In this document: one piece after another, positions 1 through 9,395 of the stretch | How the letters are laid out: every line of letters starts with the position of its first letter | Position numbering within the stretch: position 1 is the first letter of the stretch | Source: Marseilla massiliensis | GTDB lineage: Bacteria > Bacteroidota > Bacteroidia > Bacteroidales > Bacteroidaceae | Assembly: GCF_016899855.1 (NCBI RefSeq) | Contig: NZ_JACJJG010000004.1 | Location: 1 to 64,000 of the forward strand | Length of the DNA stretch: 64,000 nucleotides | Reading direction: 5' to 3' | Notes under the pieces: model-generated | Told to the model about the DNA's origin: nothing | Seen by the model: only the letters and a program-made list of their open reading frames with translations | Databases searched by the model: none | Made by a program: the position numbers and the translations under genes

Positions 1-694
1 GGAATACACTTGCCGCTAACACCGCGTCGGCCTTTCCAACCGTGAATGCATCCCTGAAATGCTCACGTTTACCAGCACCTCCACTCGCGATGACAGGTAT
101 GCACAATTCATCCGCCAATTTTGCCAAAGCTTCATTAGCGTATCCACATTTCACTCCGTCATGGTTCATGCTGGTAAACAGAATTTCACCTGCGCCGCGG
201 TCTTCAACTTCGTGAGCCCAATCGAACAAGTCTCGTTCTGTAGGTACACGTCCTCCATTAAGGAAGCATAACCAACGGCCGTCAACACACTTCGCATCAA
301 TAGCGCACACACACACCTGCGATCCGAAACGCCCCGTAATCTCATCTACAAGTGACGGCCGCCGCAACGCAGCGCTGTTCACGCTAATTTTGTCGGCGCC
401 AGCCGCGAGCAACCGTTCGACATCTGAAATGTCATTTATCCCGCCACCTACGGTAAAGGGGATGTTTATTTCCTGAGCCACACGTGTAACCATTTCCGTA
501 AAGGTCTTACGGCCCTCTACACTTGCCGTTATATCAAGAAACACAAGCTCGTCGGCTCCGGCAAGACTATAAGCCTTACCTAAGGCAACCGGGTCACCGG
601 CATTCCTGAGATTTACGAAATTCGTACCCTTAACCGTCTGCCCGTCCTTAACGTCAAGACACGGTATTATTCTTTTGGCCAATCCTCCCGACAT
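1..694 (-). CDS. hisF: HisF, imidazole glycerol phosphate synthase cyclase subunit (3' end cut off)
   Basis: Translating the minus strand from the ATG at 694 gives about 231 residues of a TIM barrel, starting [19 protein letters not shown] and reading LAASVF at the window edge. The CLDVKDG motif holds the first catalytic Asp and CAIDAK the second. Family members have about 250 residues, so roughly 20 are missing. HisF takes ammonia from HisH and converts PRFAR to imidazole glycerol phosphate and AICAR in histidine synthesis. The ATG lies one base after the hisA stop, which suggests translational coupling in a hisH-hisA-hisF operon. Confidence 0.96.
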   Translation of the reverse strand, partial: MSGGLAKRIIPCLDVKDGQTVKGTNFVNLRNAGDPVALGKAYSLAGADELVFLDITASVEGRKTFTEMVTRVAQEINIPFTVGGGINDISDVERLLAAGADKISVNSAALRRPSLVDEITGRFGSQVCVCAIDAKCVDGRWLCFLNGGRVPTERDLFDWAHEVEDRGAGEILFTSMNHDGVKCGYANEALAKLADELCIPVIASGGAGKREHFRDAFTVGKADAVLAASVF

Positions 695-695
695 A

Positions 696-1412
696 TCACA
701 AGTTAATTAAAGAGCACAAATCTATCTTGCCTTCATATATTGCCTTACCAAAAACGACAGCAGGCACTCCGTCGCTCTCAAGACGGCGTATGTCGTCAAT
801 GCAAGAGACACCACCGCTTGCTATGAGATTTATTCCAGGAAAGGCGTTAAGTATTTCTTTGTATAAAGAGAACGCCGGCCCCTGCAAGGTTCCGTCCTTT
901 GAGATGTCCGTACAAAGTACGTTAGTTACGCCCTTGCCTACATAATACTCCAAGAACGTTATTACATCTTCCGAAGTATCCTCACGCCATCCGTTTATAC
1001 TTATTTTGCCATTACGTACATCAGCGCCAAGTATAAGCCTCTCAGGGCCAAATTTATCAAGCCAGCTAACGAACAGCTCTCTGTTCGTAACGGCTACAGA
1101 ACCAACTGTCACCATTGCCGCCCCACTTTCAAAAGCCTTAATGATATCCTCCTCGGTCTTCACGCCTCCACCGAAATCTACCGTCAGCCCGGTTGTTTCC
1201 GTTATATTTCTGAGGGTCTCCAGATTCACGACATGCCTGGACTTAGCTCCGTCAAGGTCGACAACATGCAGGCGTCTGAACCCACAACGCTCGAACATTT
1301 GCGCCATTTCCGCCGGAGAGTCTCCGTATACGGTTTTAGCCGCATAATCACCTTTGGTCAGTCTGACGCATTTTCCGTCGATTATGTCTATCGCTGGTAT
1401 AAGCTCTATCAT
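696..1412 (-). CDS. hisA: HisA, ProFAR isomerase
   Basis: This 238-residue TIM barrel is the normal length for the family. It starts [18 protein letters not shown], with the catalytic Asp in the AID motif; phosphate-binding loops are visible as DFGGGV and ASGGV. The enzyme isomerises ProFAR to PRFAR, the substrate of HisF/HisH. It lies between hisH (37 bp upstream) and hisF (1 bp downstream) on the same strand, so co-transcription is likely. Confidence 0.97.
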   Translation of the reverse strand: MIELIPAIDIIDGKCVRLTKGDYAAKTVYGDSPAEMAQMFERCGFRRLHVVDLDGAKSRHVVNLETLRNITETTGLTVDFGGGVKTEEDIIKAFESGAAMVTVGSVAVTNRELFVSWLDKFGPERLILGADVRNGKISINGWREDTSEDVITFLEYYVGKGVTNVLCTDISKDGTLQGPAFSLYKEILNAFPGINLIASGGVSCIDDIRRLESDGVPAVVFGKAIYEGKIDLCSLINL

Positions 1413-1449
1413 TGTATTCGGTTTATGAGTAACGTTGTGCCAAGGCTCG

Positions 1450-2043
1450 CTACATTTCGAGGAAATTTCTCAATATAATCTCCCCCACGCTCCCGCTTTT
1501 CTCGGGATGAAACTGGGTTGCGTAAAAATTATCCTTGCCCATCGCAGCACTATATGGATGGATATAATCCGCCTTTGCCACTGTATCACCGCAAACGGGC
1601 ACATAATAGCTATGCACGAAATAAACATACGCGCCTTCTGCAGGAAGCCCCTTAAACAAAGGCGAACGCAGGTCGTACAAAGAGTTCCATCCCATTGCCG
1701 GAACTTTATCCTCATGGCGCATGGGACAAAATCTCTTAACGTCTACATCGAATATTCCAAGACAATCGGTGTCGCCCTCTTCCGAATGACGGCAAAGTAG
1801 CTGTTGGCCGATGCAAATGCCGAGAACGGGCTGACTGAGGCTTTTTATCACAACGTCGAGTCCATGCGCACGCAAATACGCCATAGCGCTACCGGCCTCG
1901 CCCTGTCCGGGAAACACCACCTTGTCGGCTTTCCGGATAAGAGCAGGGTCATCGGTAAGCAAGGGGTCTACGCCCAAGCGGCGCAGCGCGTTGACAACAC
2001 TGTAAACATTGCCCGCATTATATTTTACTACGACTACATCCAT
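1450..2043 (-). CDS. hisH: HisH, glutamine amidotransferase subunit of IGP synthase
   Basis: This class I glutamine amidotransferase has 197 residues. The oxyanion loop reads PGQGE (commonly PGxGA/S), the nucleophilic Cys is in GICIGQQLL, and the His-Glu pair is in QFHPEKSG near the C-terminus. It supplies ammonia to HisF. It is the first his gene seen here, with purU 37 bp upstream on the same strand, so purU and the his genes may share a transcript. Confidence 0.96.
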   Translation of the reverse strand: MDVVVVKYNAGNVYSVVNALRRLGVDPLLTDDPALIRKADKVVFPGQGEAGSAMAYLRAHGLDVVIKSLSQPVLGICIGQQLLCRHSEEGDTDCLGIFDVDVKRFCPMRHEDKVPAMGWNSLYDLRSPLFKGLPAEGAYVYFVHSYYVPVCGDTVAKADYIHPYSAAMGKDNFYATQFHPEKSGSVGEIILRNFLEM

Positions 2044-2080
2044 CTTTCATCATAAGTTGGAACGCCAATACAGCCATAAA

Positions 2081-2944
2081 TCAGCTGAATATTATCGTCT
2101 TGTTATTGTAAGTCAGAATCTTCCGTTCTATATGTTTAGTAACAGCGCGGCTCAACACTATCTTCTCAAGGTCGCGCCCCTTAAGGACAAGGCTTTCGGG
2201 CGTATCCTTATGGGAAATGCGTACGACATCCTGCTCTATTATCGGACCGGCATCAAGCTCCATCGTCACGTAATGGCTGGTTGCCCCTACGATTTTCACT
2301 CCTCGCTCCCATGCCTGGTGATACGGCTTAGCGCCTATGAAGGCGGGCAGAAACGAGTGGTGTATGTTGATTATGTGGTGCGGATAAGCGCTGATCAGTT
2401 TCTCGCTTATAATCTGCATATAGCGCGCAAGCACAATAAACGTTACTTTCTCCTTTTTGAGCAACTCCATCTCCGCCTGCTCCACCTCGGCCTTGTTTGA
2501 GTGGTCTTTCTTTATCGACCACACATAATAAGGTATGCCAAACTGCTCTGCCACATAGCGTAAGTCTTCGTGGTTACTTACTATACACGGTATCTCAACA
2601 TTCCATTCTCCGGCCTTGTAGCGTGCCAAAAGGTCGTAAAGGCAATGGCTCATCTTGCTCACGAAAATGGCCATACGCGGCTTTACGTCATTGAAATATA
2701 GATTGAAAGTCATGTCATACCTCACGGCATAAAGCGTCTGGATATAATCTTTCAGCTTCTCGCGCGGGATGATGAAGCCGTCAAGTTCCCACTCTATACG
2801 CATGAAGAACATTCCGTCCTGCCTGTCGACATACTGGTCAAGATATACGATGTTGCCGTTATTATCGGTAATGAATCGCGTAACCTCAGTGATAATGCCC
2901 TGACTGTCAGGACAATGTAGCAGTAATATAGCGGTTGGTTTCAT
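2081..2944 (-). CDS. purU: Formyltetrahydrofolate deformylase
   Basis: This 287-residue protein has an N-terminal ACT domain (about 1-80, starting MKPTAILLLHCPDSQGII) and a C-terminal formyltransferase-fold domain. The Asn/His motif is in NIHHSFLPAF and the catalytic Asp in ELDAGPIIEQD. PurU hydrolyses 10-formyl-THF to formate and THF, balancing one-carbon units with glycine and supplying formate for purine synthesis. A TAATTTTG promoter-like box lies about 90 bp upstream on the same strand. Confidence 0.94.
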   Translation of the reverse strand: MKPTAILLLHCPDSQGIITEVTRFITDNNGNIVYLDQYVDRQDGMFFMRIEWELDGFIIPREKLKDYIQTLYAVRYDMTFNLYFNDVKPRMAIFVSKMSHCLYDLLARYKAGEWNVEIPCIVSNHEDLRYVAEQFGIPYYVWSIKKDHSNKAEVEQAEMELLKKEKVTFIVLARYMQIISEKLISAYPHHIINIHHSFLPAFIGAKPYHQAWERGVKIVGATSHYVTMELDAGPIIEQDVVRISHKDTPESLVLKGRDLEKIVLSRAVTKHIERKILTYNNKTIIFS

Positions 2945-3032
2945 TAGCTCAGTCTCTATATTTTACCTTAAAATGATACGTTTAAAGCGCAAATACGCAC
3001 ACACTTAGGCATGCAGAGCGCATAATCATTTG

Positions 3033-3040
3033 CAAAATTA
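3033..3040 (-). promoter_or_regulatory. Candidate -7 box for purU
   Basis: On the minus strand this reads TAATTTTG followed by CA, matching the Bacteroidota TAnnTTTG consensus. It leaves a leader of about 85 nt before purU. No clear -33 box was picked out. Confidence 0.45.
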
Positions 3041-3435
3041 GCTAAAAACTTCGGATTAGCAATCATCTTTTACCGATAAAATTAATAATCTTTGCAAAGT
3101 GGCACCAAAACGCTTTCAATTTGTATTCCAAAACGGCGATGAAGCAAAAAGTTGTGGCAAATATCCTCATTTGACTTACCAATATGTACTAACTGCGGCA
3201 CTACAACCGTCAAGATGGTATAAAATTTGCGTCTCATGCCCTTCTTATATCTGGCTGACCGTGCGATGCGAGCGGAATGCCAAGTTATACGCCATGCCCC
3301 ATCCTTTGACTATTTTTAACAAAACGGAGAACCTTTGTTTTTCCATTTACTTTACATTTATTTTTCATGAAATAGAAAGCGTCAAGGTATGTGCAGGCTA
3401 AACAAACACGGCTATACCCTATCATTAACACATTT

Positions 3436-3589
3436 GACGACCTTTAAACATGCCATTAACGGCCTTTGGACTGACAATCAACGGCATTTTACATTGCAAA
3501 TAACGGCTAAACGAACAGCATAAAACATGCTTATTATGCCACGAAAAAGGCTTGTTTTACATAAAAAGCAGCTTATTTCAGTTTGCCAT
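3436..3589. repeat. 22-bp periodic intergenic array A (about 7 units)
   Basis: Units start at 3436, 3458, 3480, 3502, 3524, 3546 and 3568, all 22 bp with no spacer. Units 1-4 begin GACGACC, AACGGCC, AACGGCA and AACGGCT; the first three continue with TTT, and several units end in an A-rich tract. Units 5-7 are weaker. The gap 2945-3847 also holds the purU promoter box and small AT-rich hairpins; its short open frames look non-coding. Confidence 0.6.
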
Positions 3590-3847
3590 ACTCGACAAGT
3601 CATTGACACACAGGCATTTATCTTAACGCCAAATAATTGGCGGATTTCTGTCAAAACTATTACATTTTTTCGGCAACGGCCATCCAGACACCTTAACCAT
3701 TACATACAGGCTGATGCGCATTAACATTATTTTAATGTTTTACAATTATCTTTATTTGAATAAATTCCTGAAGATTTAATTGGCTATGTCGAAATAAAAG
3801 TGTAATATTGCAAGCTGAAAAAACATCAAAAAGAAAGGACAAGCAGC

Positions 3848-5170
3848 ATGAACGGAGAATATTGGCAACCTGAAATAGAAACTATGCCACGCGAAAAGCT
3901 CAGGCAACTTCAAACGGAAAAACTCAGGCGAACCATCGAAACTGCGCTTAACTCTCCATTTTATGGACACAGGCTCGGCAAACTCGGTATAACCCCTCAA
4001 TCCATAAACAGCGTTGACGACATCAGGAAAATACCGTTCACGACAAAACAAGACCTCAGGGACAATTACCCTTTCGGTCTCGTAGCAGGAAACATGAAAG
4101 ACGCAATACGCATACATTCGTCAAGCGGAACAACCGGCCACCCCACTGTCGTTGTGTATTCACGTCACGACATTGACTCGTGGGCCAATATGATAGCACG
4201 CAACATGTACATGGTAGGCTGCCGAGATACCGACGTCTTCCAGAACAGTTCAGGCTACGGAATGTTTACCGGAGGACTTGGCTTCCAATACGGGGCCGAA
4301 AGGCTCGGGGCAACAACCGTACCGGCAGCCGCAGGAAACAGCAAAAGACAAATCATGTTCATATGCGACTTCGGCACAACATGCCTGCACGCCATCCCAA
4401 GCTATGCCGTAAGACTGGCTGAAGTGTTCAAGGATGAAGGCATCGACCCACGCTCGACCAGGCTCCACACCCTTTTTATTGGAGCCGAACCACACACGGA
4501 CGAACAGCGCAGGCGCATAGAAAAACTGCTTGGCGTGAAAGCATACAACAGTTTCGGCATGACAGAAATGAACGGTCCGGGCGTAGCGTTCGAGTGCAAG
4601 CAACAAGACGGGATGCATCTATGGGAAGACAACTATATCGTGGAAATAGTTGACCCTGATACGCTTGAGCCTGTCCCTGACGGCGAATACGGCGAGATGG
4701 TGCTGACAACTCTTGACCGCACAATGATGCCTATACTGAGATACCGCACACGTGACCTTACAAGAATCATCCCGGGAAAATGCGCATGCGGACGCACCCA
4801 CCGCCGCATAGACCGCATCAAAGGGCGTACGGACGATATGTTCATCATAAAAGGGGTAAACGTATTCCCCATGCAAGTAGAGAAAATATTGGCACAGTTC
4901 CCTGTGCTGGGAAGCAACTATCTCATCACGCTCGACACAGTGGACGACAATGACATTATGACCGTAGAAGTAGAGCTTGACGACATGCGCACGGACGTTT
5001 ATCCCGAACTACAGAAAATCACAAGAAACATACAACGGACCCTGAAAGATGAAATATTGCTTACGCCAAAAATCAAGCTCGTAAACAAAGGCTCCATCCC
5101 CACAAGCGAAGGAAAAGCCGTAAGAGTAAAAGACCTGCGCGAAGGCCGCGGCCAAAACCACGCAGAATAA
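3848..5170 (+). CDS. paaK: Phenylacetate-CoA ligase family protein
   Basis: This 440-residue AMP-forming acyl-CoA ligase has the usual PaaK length. The ATP-binding motif SSSGTTGHPTVVV lies at about 91-104, the adenine-binding segment is NSFGMTEMNGPG, and the hinge and C-terminal domain include YRTRDLTR and KGVNVFPMQ. A CACGRTH segment is usual in this family. It activates phenylacetate or another aryl acid to the CoA thioester through an acyl-AMP. In anaerobic Bacteroidota such genes often sit beside indolepyruvate oxidoreductase genes; none is present here, so the true substrate is open. The ATG follows AAGGACAAGCAGC. Confidence 0.9.
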   Translation: MNGEYWQPEIETMPREKLRQLQTEKLRRTIETALNSPFYGHRLGKLGITPQSINSVDDIRKIPFTTKQDLRDNYPFGLVAGNMKDAIRIHSSSGTTGHPTVVVYSRHDIDSWANMIARNMYMVGCRDTDVFQNSSGYGMFTGGLGFQYGAERLGATTVPAAAGNSKRQIMFICDFGTTCLHAIPSYAVRLAEVFKDEGIDPRSTRLHTLFIGAEPHTDEQRRRIEKLLGVKAYNSFGMTEMNGPGVAFECKQQDGMHLWEDNYIVEIVDPDTLEPVPDGEYGEMVLTTLDRTMMPILRYRTRDLTRIIPGKCACGRTHRRIDRIKGRTDDMFIIKGVNVFPMQVEKILAQFPVLGSNYLITLDTVDDNDIMTVEVELDDMRTDVYPELQKITRNIQRTLKDEILLTPKIKLVNKGSIPTSEGKAVRVKDLREGRGQNHAE

Positions 5171-5198
5171 ACACAAACCATAAACAGTATAAATCAAC

Positions 5199-5846
5199 AT
5201 GAGAAAAATATTTTTTATTACTACGCTACTATTAAGCCTGTCCTCGTCAATGGCGCAAACATCAATAAAGGATATACTTAAAACGATTCCGCAAGAAATC
5301 CTGCCATACGTAAACGATGACCAACGCAAGGAAATCAACGAGTTCGTAGGCCAAAAAGACACCATTGAAATAAAAAACGCACTCAATGGAACAACAAGAA
5401 TCCACACTTCAGGCGACAACTTCGCACAGTTCGACCTAAACGAAACCACAAAACTGCAAATAAAATTACTGCCTGTAAACGACAGTACCAAGATAATATG
5501 CATTGCAAAAACAGTAATGCGGCCGATTTCAGACAGCAGCATAAGTTTCTTCTCAACAGACTGGGCTCCGATACACTCTAACTTCAATCTGCCGATTGAC
5601 AATAGCGCAGAAACATTGCTCTCCATGTTTACGCAACGCCCTGACACGATGACAACAGCAAGATATAATGAACTGATAAAATGCATAGAGCCTGTGATCA
5701 TAAGCGCAAACATCTCAAATAATGATTACACCATAACATTCAGGCTTGACGTACCTTTCGTACAAAAATCAGAAATTGATACATATAAGGCCATAACAAG
5801 GCAAAAAACATTTAAATGGGACGGACGTAGTTTTAAAATATGTTAG
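5199..5846 (+). CDS. DUF3256-type exported protein
   Basis: This 215-residue protein begins with a Sec signal peptide (MRKIFFITTLLLSLSSSMAQ) with cleavage likely after MAQ. The rest is mixed beta/alpha with no catalytic motif I recognise. It resembles the Bacteroidales DUF3256 family of unknown function. It starts 28 bp after paaK on the same strand and may be co-transcribed, but a shared role is not evident. Confidence 0.75.
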   Translation: MRKIFFITTLLLSLSSSMAQTSIKDILKTIPQEILPYVNDDQRKEINEFVGQKDTIEIKNALNGTTRIHTSGDNFAQFDLNETTKLQIKLLPVNDSTKIICIAKTVMRPISDSSISFFSTDWAPIHSNFNLPIDNSAETLLSMFTQRPDTMTTARYNELIKCIEPVIISANISNNDYTITFRLDVPFVQKSEIDTYKAITRQKTFKWDGRSFKIC

Positions 5847-5871
5847 AAAATAAATATTTATCATCTGATAT

Positions 5872-5902
5872 TTTGCAGAACAGAAAATAATCAATACCTT
5901 TG
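5872..5902 (+). promoter_or_regulatory. Promoter of the Bacteroidales-1-like RNA
   Basis: A -33 TTTG at 5872-5875 and a -7 TACCTTTG at 5895-5902 are separated by 19 bp, close to the Bacteroidota sigma-ABfr arrangement. Transcription would start near 5909. Confidence 0.7.
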
Positions 5903-5907
5903 CACTG

Positions 5908-5979
5908 TGTTTTTCATGGTATTAGATTATTAAGGTTAATAAAAGATTGGTTGTCGTGAGACAATCAATTTTTGTTTTA
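5908..5979 (+). ncRNA. Small RNA resembling the Bacteroidales-1 motif
   Basis: A consensus promoter is followed by about 70 nt without an open frame, containing TTTTTCATGGTATTAGAT and AAGGTTAATAAAAG. It ends in an intrinsic terminator: ATTGGTTGTC (5946-5955), loop GTGA, GACAATCAAT (5960-5969), then a T-rich run. The layout and wording match the Bacteroidales-1 RNA motif as I remember it, whose function is unknown. It sits between the convergent DUF3256 and receptor genes, so its terminator may serve both sides. Confidence 0.65.
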
Positions 5980-6009
5980 TATAAATCTTACAATTTATTT
6001 CACAAATAA

Positions 6010-8583
6010 TCATAGCGTTACTGCAAGCGTGAATAATAATTCACGCCCACGTAATTTGTAATTATATGTGTAGGTATTGATTGAACTGTAAAGCGAATAA
6101 CTATATGAATCTTGGTTTAACGCGTTTTGCAAACTTAGATTAAACCTGAAAGCATTTAGCAGCCAGGTTATGTCAAAATCCAATAAAGCCATCGTTTTAC
6201 TCATGTTTTGGGTTAAGTCCTTTTTCACGATGTCTGATGAAGCGGAGAAAATAAGTGACTGTACCGGTGTGATTTTTAATGAGATTTTATGTACATGCGA
6301 CCAATAATTCCTTTTAATGTTCTCATAACTCAAAAAAGTCTTGCTTATTTCGCCGGAATAGTTCAATTCAAAATACTTGCAGGGCTGTGAGGTCAATGTA
6401 GGTGAGATGCCGACGTTTTGCCAAATATATGTGGTAAGCAAACCGTTCTGCTCCGCCTGTTGCTGTCTCCATATATACAGTCCCTTCAATGAAATTTTTG
6501 TCTTAATTGATTCAATTTGTTTGGTAATACCCAGCTGCGCCGTTATGTTATTGGTATTGTTTGGCATGTATATAAAAGTCGATTGAATCAAGTCTGATGC
6601 CACATCTTGGGACGCCAACAGATTGTTATGCTCCCTTTGGTATATTATGTCTGCATTTACAAACCACATGTCCAATGGAATTTTATAGTCATAGTGCAGG
6701 TTTACCATCAACGATTTGTTGTCCTGCAAAATACCGGAGCTTATTTTCCGAGTCGTGTTATCAGTCTGCACAGGAAACGTCAAGAAATCCAATATGTCAC
6801 CAGAGTCACGTGTATAAGCAACCCGCGCCCTAAGTACGGAACGGCTACTGGCTTTATAGTTGAAATAGATTTCAGGGCATACGGAAAAGAAACCGAAATT
6901 ATCTTTAGCATTAAGAATGTGGTTATTGTTGTATATGTAATCTATCCGCATAGGCACATCGGCCCGAAAAACATATATGCGTCTCGGATGGGTGTATTCA
7001 TACTTGGGAGCAAAAGCAATGCTAAGCTTGCCGCCCTTCATATCATTCTTGTTTCCAGTATTGCCCAAATCGGACTGCAATTCTGTTTGGATTTTATCTG
7101 CCGAGTAGTTCAGCGACAGTGGAAAATAAAAACGAGAATTATTGAAATCATAAACAGCAGACAAGACATTCTTGGTCAGGAGCCCCAAACTGTTTGCGCT
7201 TTGATGAATGTCATTTTCTCCGTTTGCCACAATAAGACTAACCTTGGGCGTATTGAATAACAGAACGGATGAAAACAGGCTCCAGCGCAGTTTCCCTTTG
7301 CGCCAGCTATATGAGAAATCATTTTCCACATAGTAGTCACGCATGGACTGTTGTTGCATAAGCTCTTGGCTGTTTTCCATTGTCGGCAATTCGTTTCTTA
7401 GGAACGTAGCCTTGCCAAATAAAGTGTTGTTAAGGTAGCTTGTCGCCGCATTGTTTTTATAAACGATTGAGAAACTTGGGGAATGACTTGTTGACAGTGA
7501 ATTTATGCCTTGGTCGATGATTATATTCTCATAACCGTCATAAAAGTTGCGTTGGATGTCATAATCATAGCGGCTTTTGGAATAGCTGTAATCGACGTTT
7601 CCACGCAATGTGGCCGTTTCAGTTATTTTTTTGATGAAATTGACTGAAAAGAGGTGTTCATCAGGCGAGGCATACCGGTCTTTGTCTATCGGCGGAGCTG
7701 AAGCCGATATATTCCCTATAAGCTTTTCTGCCTTTGACTCTTCCTCAACGCCTCCAAAAAGAGAAGTTACTTCATTTGAAGCAAAGGATTGTATGTTTCC
7801 TATTTTCAATGTGGCAATGGTTTGGAACTTGGGCTTGAAAAGCATACCGGCTCCGCTAACTTTATACTGCCAGTCGTCACCATATCCGACAGAGCCTTCA
7901 TAGGTTCCAATAGGTTTGAAACGTGCATTGTTACTCATGTTGATGTTTATAGCCACGTCATCGGAAAATATATCCTTATTCATGTTTACAGCCTGATGAT
8001 TGTTCAAAACCTGAACAGAATTTACATATGAGGCAGGTATGTTTGTCGTCGCAATATTATATTTTCCGCCAAGCAAATCCAAACCGTCGATGTAAAAATT
8101 TGAGATTTCCTTTCCTAAATATTTGATATTGCCGGATTCTTCTACGTCTATGCCCGGGAGTTTTTTCAGGGCGTCTTTCAATGTATAGTCACTTTGGGTG
8201 ATATATGAAGAAAGATTATATGACAGGGTGTCACCGTGCTGGTAGATAGCCGGGGCCTTCACTACGACTTCTTTTAATTCTGTCGCTTCTTCTTTCATTG
8301 TAATATTATAAGTCTGGGACACATTCATGATCTCATTTTCCACAGACTCGTATCCTATCGACTCAGCGATTAGCTTGACTTTTCTTGCATTTGTATTAAA
8401 GGCAACATTAAATTGACCCTTGTCGGAAATTGCATAGGCAATGACGGTGCTGTCAGCAGAGATTTTGACTATAGCACCGTCAATGCCTGCACCGGAAATA
8501 TCTTTAAGCATTCCTTCTACACGGCTTTGAGAATAAGCAATGCTTACAATACAGAGAAACAAGATACTGAACAACAAACGCAT
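6010..8583 (-). CDS. Outer-membrane beta-barrel receptor with carboxypeptidase-like and plug domains
   Basis: I set the start at the ATG at 8583, which gives a signal peptide (MRLLFSILFLCIVSIAYSQ) and a product of about 857 residues; a longer open frame to 8745 would bury it. After the signal come a CarboxypepD_reg-like beta domain (about 20-105), a plug-like domain (VVVKAPAIYQHGDTLSY, LPGIDVEESG, about 110-230), then a long barrel rich in alternating aromatics, ending FTLAVTL. It belongs to the TonB-receptor-like barrels usually paired with GLPGLI proteins. Its ligand is unknown. The GLPGLI partner 13 bp upstream is truncated. Confidence 0.85.
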   Translation of the reverse strand: MRLLFSILFLCIVSIAYSQSRVEGMLKDISGAGIDGAIVKISADSTVIAYAISDKGQFNVAFNTNARKVKLIAESIGYESVENEIMNVSQTYNITMKEEATELKEVVVKAPAIYQHGDTLSYNLSSYITQSDYTLKDALKKLPGIDVEESGNIKYLGKEISNFYIDGLDLLGGKYNIATTNIPASYVNSVQVLNNHQAVNMNKDIFSDDVAININMSNNARFKPIGTYEGSVGYGDDWQYKVSGAGMLFKPKFQTIATLKIGNIQSFASNEVTSLFGGVEEESKAEKLIGNISASAPPIDKDRYASPDEHLFSVNFIKKITETATLRGNVDYSYSKSRYDYDIQRNFYDGYENIIIDQGINSLSTSHSPSFSIVYKNNAATSYLNNTLFGKATFLRNELPTMENSQELMQQQSMRDYYVENDFSYSWRKGKLRWSLFSSVLLFNTPKVSLIVANGENDIHQSANSLGLLTKNVLSAVYDFNNSRFYFPLSLNYSADKIQTELQSDLGNTGNKNDMKGGKLSIAFAPKYEYTHPRRIYVFRADVPMRIDYIYNNNHILNAKDNFGFFSVCPEIYFNYKASSRSVLRARVAYTRDSGDILDFLTFPVQTDNTTRKISSGILQDNKSLMVNLHYDYKIPLDMWFVNADIIYQREHNNLLASQDVASDLIQSTFIYMPNNTNNITAQLGITKQIESIKTKISLKGLYIWRQQQAEQNGLLTTYIWQNVGISPTLTSQPCKYFELNYSGEISKTFLSYENIKRNYWSHVHKISLKITPVQSLIFSASSDIVKKDLTQNMSKTMALLDFDITWLLNAFRFNLSLQNALNQDSYSYSLYSSINTYTYNYKLRGRELLFTLAVTL

Positions 8584-8596
8584 AGTCAAAATTTTT

Positions 8597-8995
8597 TCAT
8601 TCCAACTCCAGAGGAGTGTAACCGTTTGGACGAAGCCGCAACTGTACTCCGTTGATAAGGATAGAACCTTTCCCATTCTCATCCTTTTGCACAACCATTT
8701 CACTGATTGATTCAGGCGGAATGTTACCCATAGGGTTCTCTTCAAATTTGTTCTTGCTCTTTATAAACTTGCCCCTTTCCACTGTCACGATATTTGGTAT
8801 ATCAGGCAAAGCTATCGGCAATGTGCCTTTTCGGAAAGTAATGGCTTCAAAACGGTGTATGTTCTCTGTATCATAAGCCAGCATTACGAGACCGGGAAGA
8901 CCGCAAAATTTCCAAGGCCCGAATGTTGTCGGTATTTCATGTGCGTACCATACGATCCATTTTCTTTCTCCGTATTCGCCCGAATTTTGAATTTG
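8597..8995 (-). pseudogene. Truncated GLPGLI-family gene (C-terminal half only)
   Basis: Reading the minus strand from 8995 gives GERKWIVWYAHEIPTTFGPW, then KFCGLPGLVMLAYDTENIHR, and so on to the stop beside the receptor gene. This covers the hallmark GPWKFxGLPGL segment and the C-terminus. An in-frame TGA at 8996-8998 precedes it, and no signal peptide or N-terminal half follows upstream. Intact members have about 250 residues; about 130 remain. The only ATG (8884) falls after the GLPGL motif, so a functional product is unlikely. A transposase remnant lies immediately upstream and may have caused the truncation. Confidence 0.75.
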
Positions 8996-9047
8996 TCACC
9001 TTCGCTTAGAATAATATGAATTAGCCGTCAAAATATATTATAAACTT

Positions 9048-9239
9048 TTACAAGATTTTCATGAAACTGTAATATGCCACTAACGTTCCGAATGCAATGA
9101 CAAAGAAATTCTCAAACGATATATATCAAGAAAGTTCAACCTACGCGATATTTTTCAATTTATTGTTTACCCCCTCTATGATTGCCATTCTTTTCAATAT
9201 AAGCTTGTCAGATATACTCATAAACGCAGCCAACTGAAA
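9048..9239 (-). mobile_element. Decayed IS982-like transposase C-terminus
   Basis: One minus-strand frame reads QLAAFMSISDKLILKRM, AIIEGVNNKLKNIA, stop, VELS, stop, then YISFENFFVIAFGTLVAYY. It aligns by eye with the IS982 transposase end, where a R..IIE.vn..LKN segment is followed by the IEHSRHRSf.NF motif and an AY..PKK tail. Two in-frame stops show that it is dead. No terminal inverted repeat was identified. It lies between the GLPGLI remnant and the tRNA terminator. Confidence 0.6.
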
Positions 9240-9253
9240 ATATATAAAAACAA

Positions 9254-9289
9254 AAGAGCTGCCTATAAGATAACTTATAGACAGCTCTT
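9254..9289. terminator. Terminator after the tRNA-Ser/tRNA-Glu genes
   Basis: The arms AAGAGCTGCCTATAAG (9254-9269) and CTTATAGACAGCTCTT (9274-9289) pair over 16 positions with one mismatch around a 4-nt loop. It begins 2 bp after the tRNA-Glu 3' end. On the minus strand the sequence beyond it is TTGTTTTTATAT. Confidence 0.85.
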
Positions 9290-9291
9290 CG

Positions 9292-9363
9292 TAGTGGATA
9301 GGGGAATCGAACCCCTATGCCAAGATTGAGAATCTTGTATCCTAACCATTAGATGAATCCACC
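9292..9363 (-). tRNA. tRNA-Glu (anticodon CTC)
   Basis: The cloverleaf folds by hand: acceptor GGTGGAT/ATCCACT (position 1-72 is G.U), D stem ATCT/GGAT, anticodon stem CAAGA/TCTTG around loop TTCTCAA, T stem AGGGG/CCCCT with TTCGATT, discriminator A. Length 72 nt with CCA not encoded. The CTC isoacceptor reads GAG. Confidence 0.93.
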
Positions 9364-9395
9364 ATATCTATCATCTTAATATTCAAGCACCTATG

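Noticed and set aside
3099-3401. A 100-codon plus-strand frame in the purU-paaK gap
   Set aside because: No promoter with correct spacing, atypical composition, and no recognisable protein features.
5009-5713. A 234-codon minus-strand frame across the paaK end and DUF3256 gene
   Set aside because: It overlaps two genes with clear start, signal peptide and family features.
8584-8745. N-terminal extension of the receptor to 8745
   Set aside because: It would bury the signal peptide and overlaps the GLPGLI frame.
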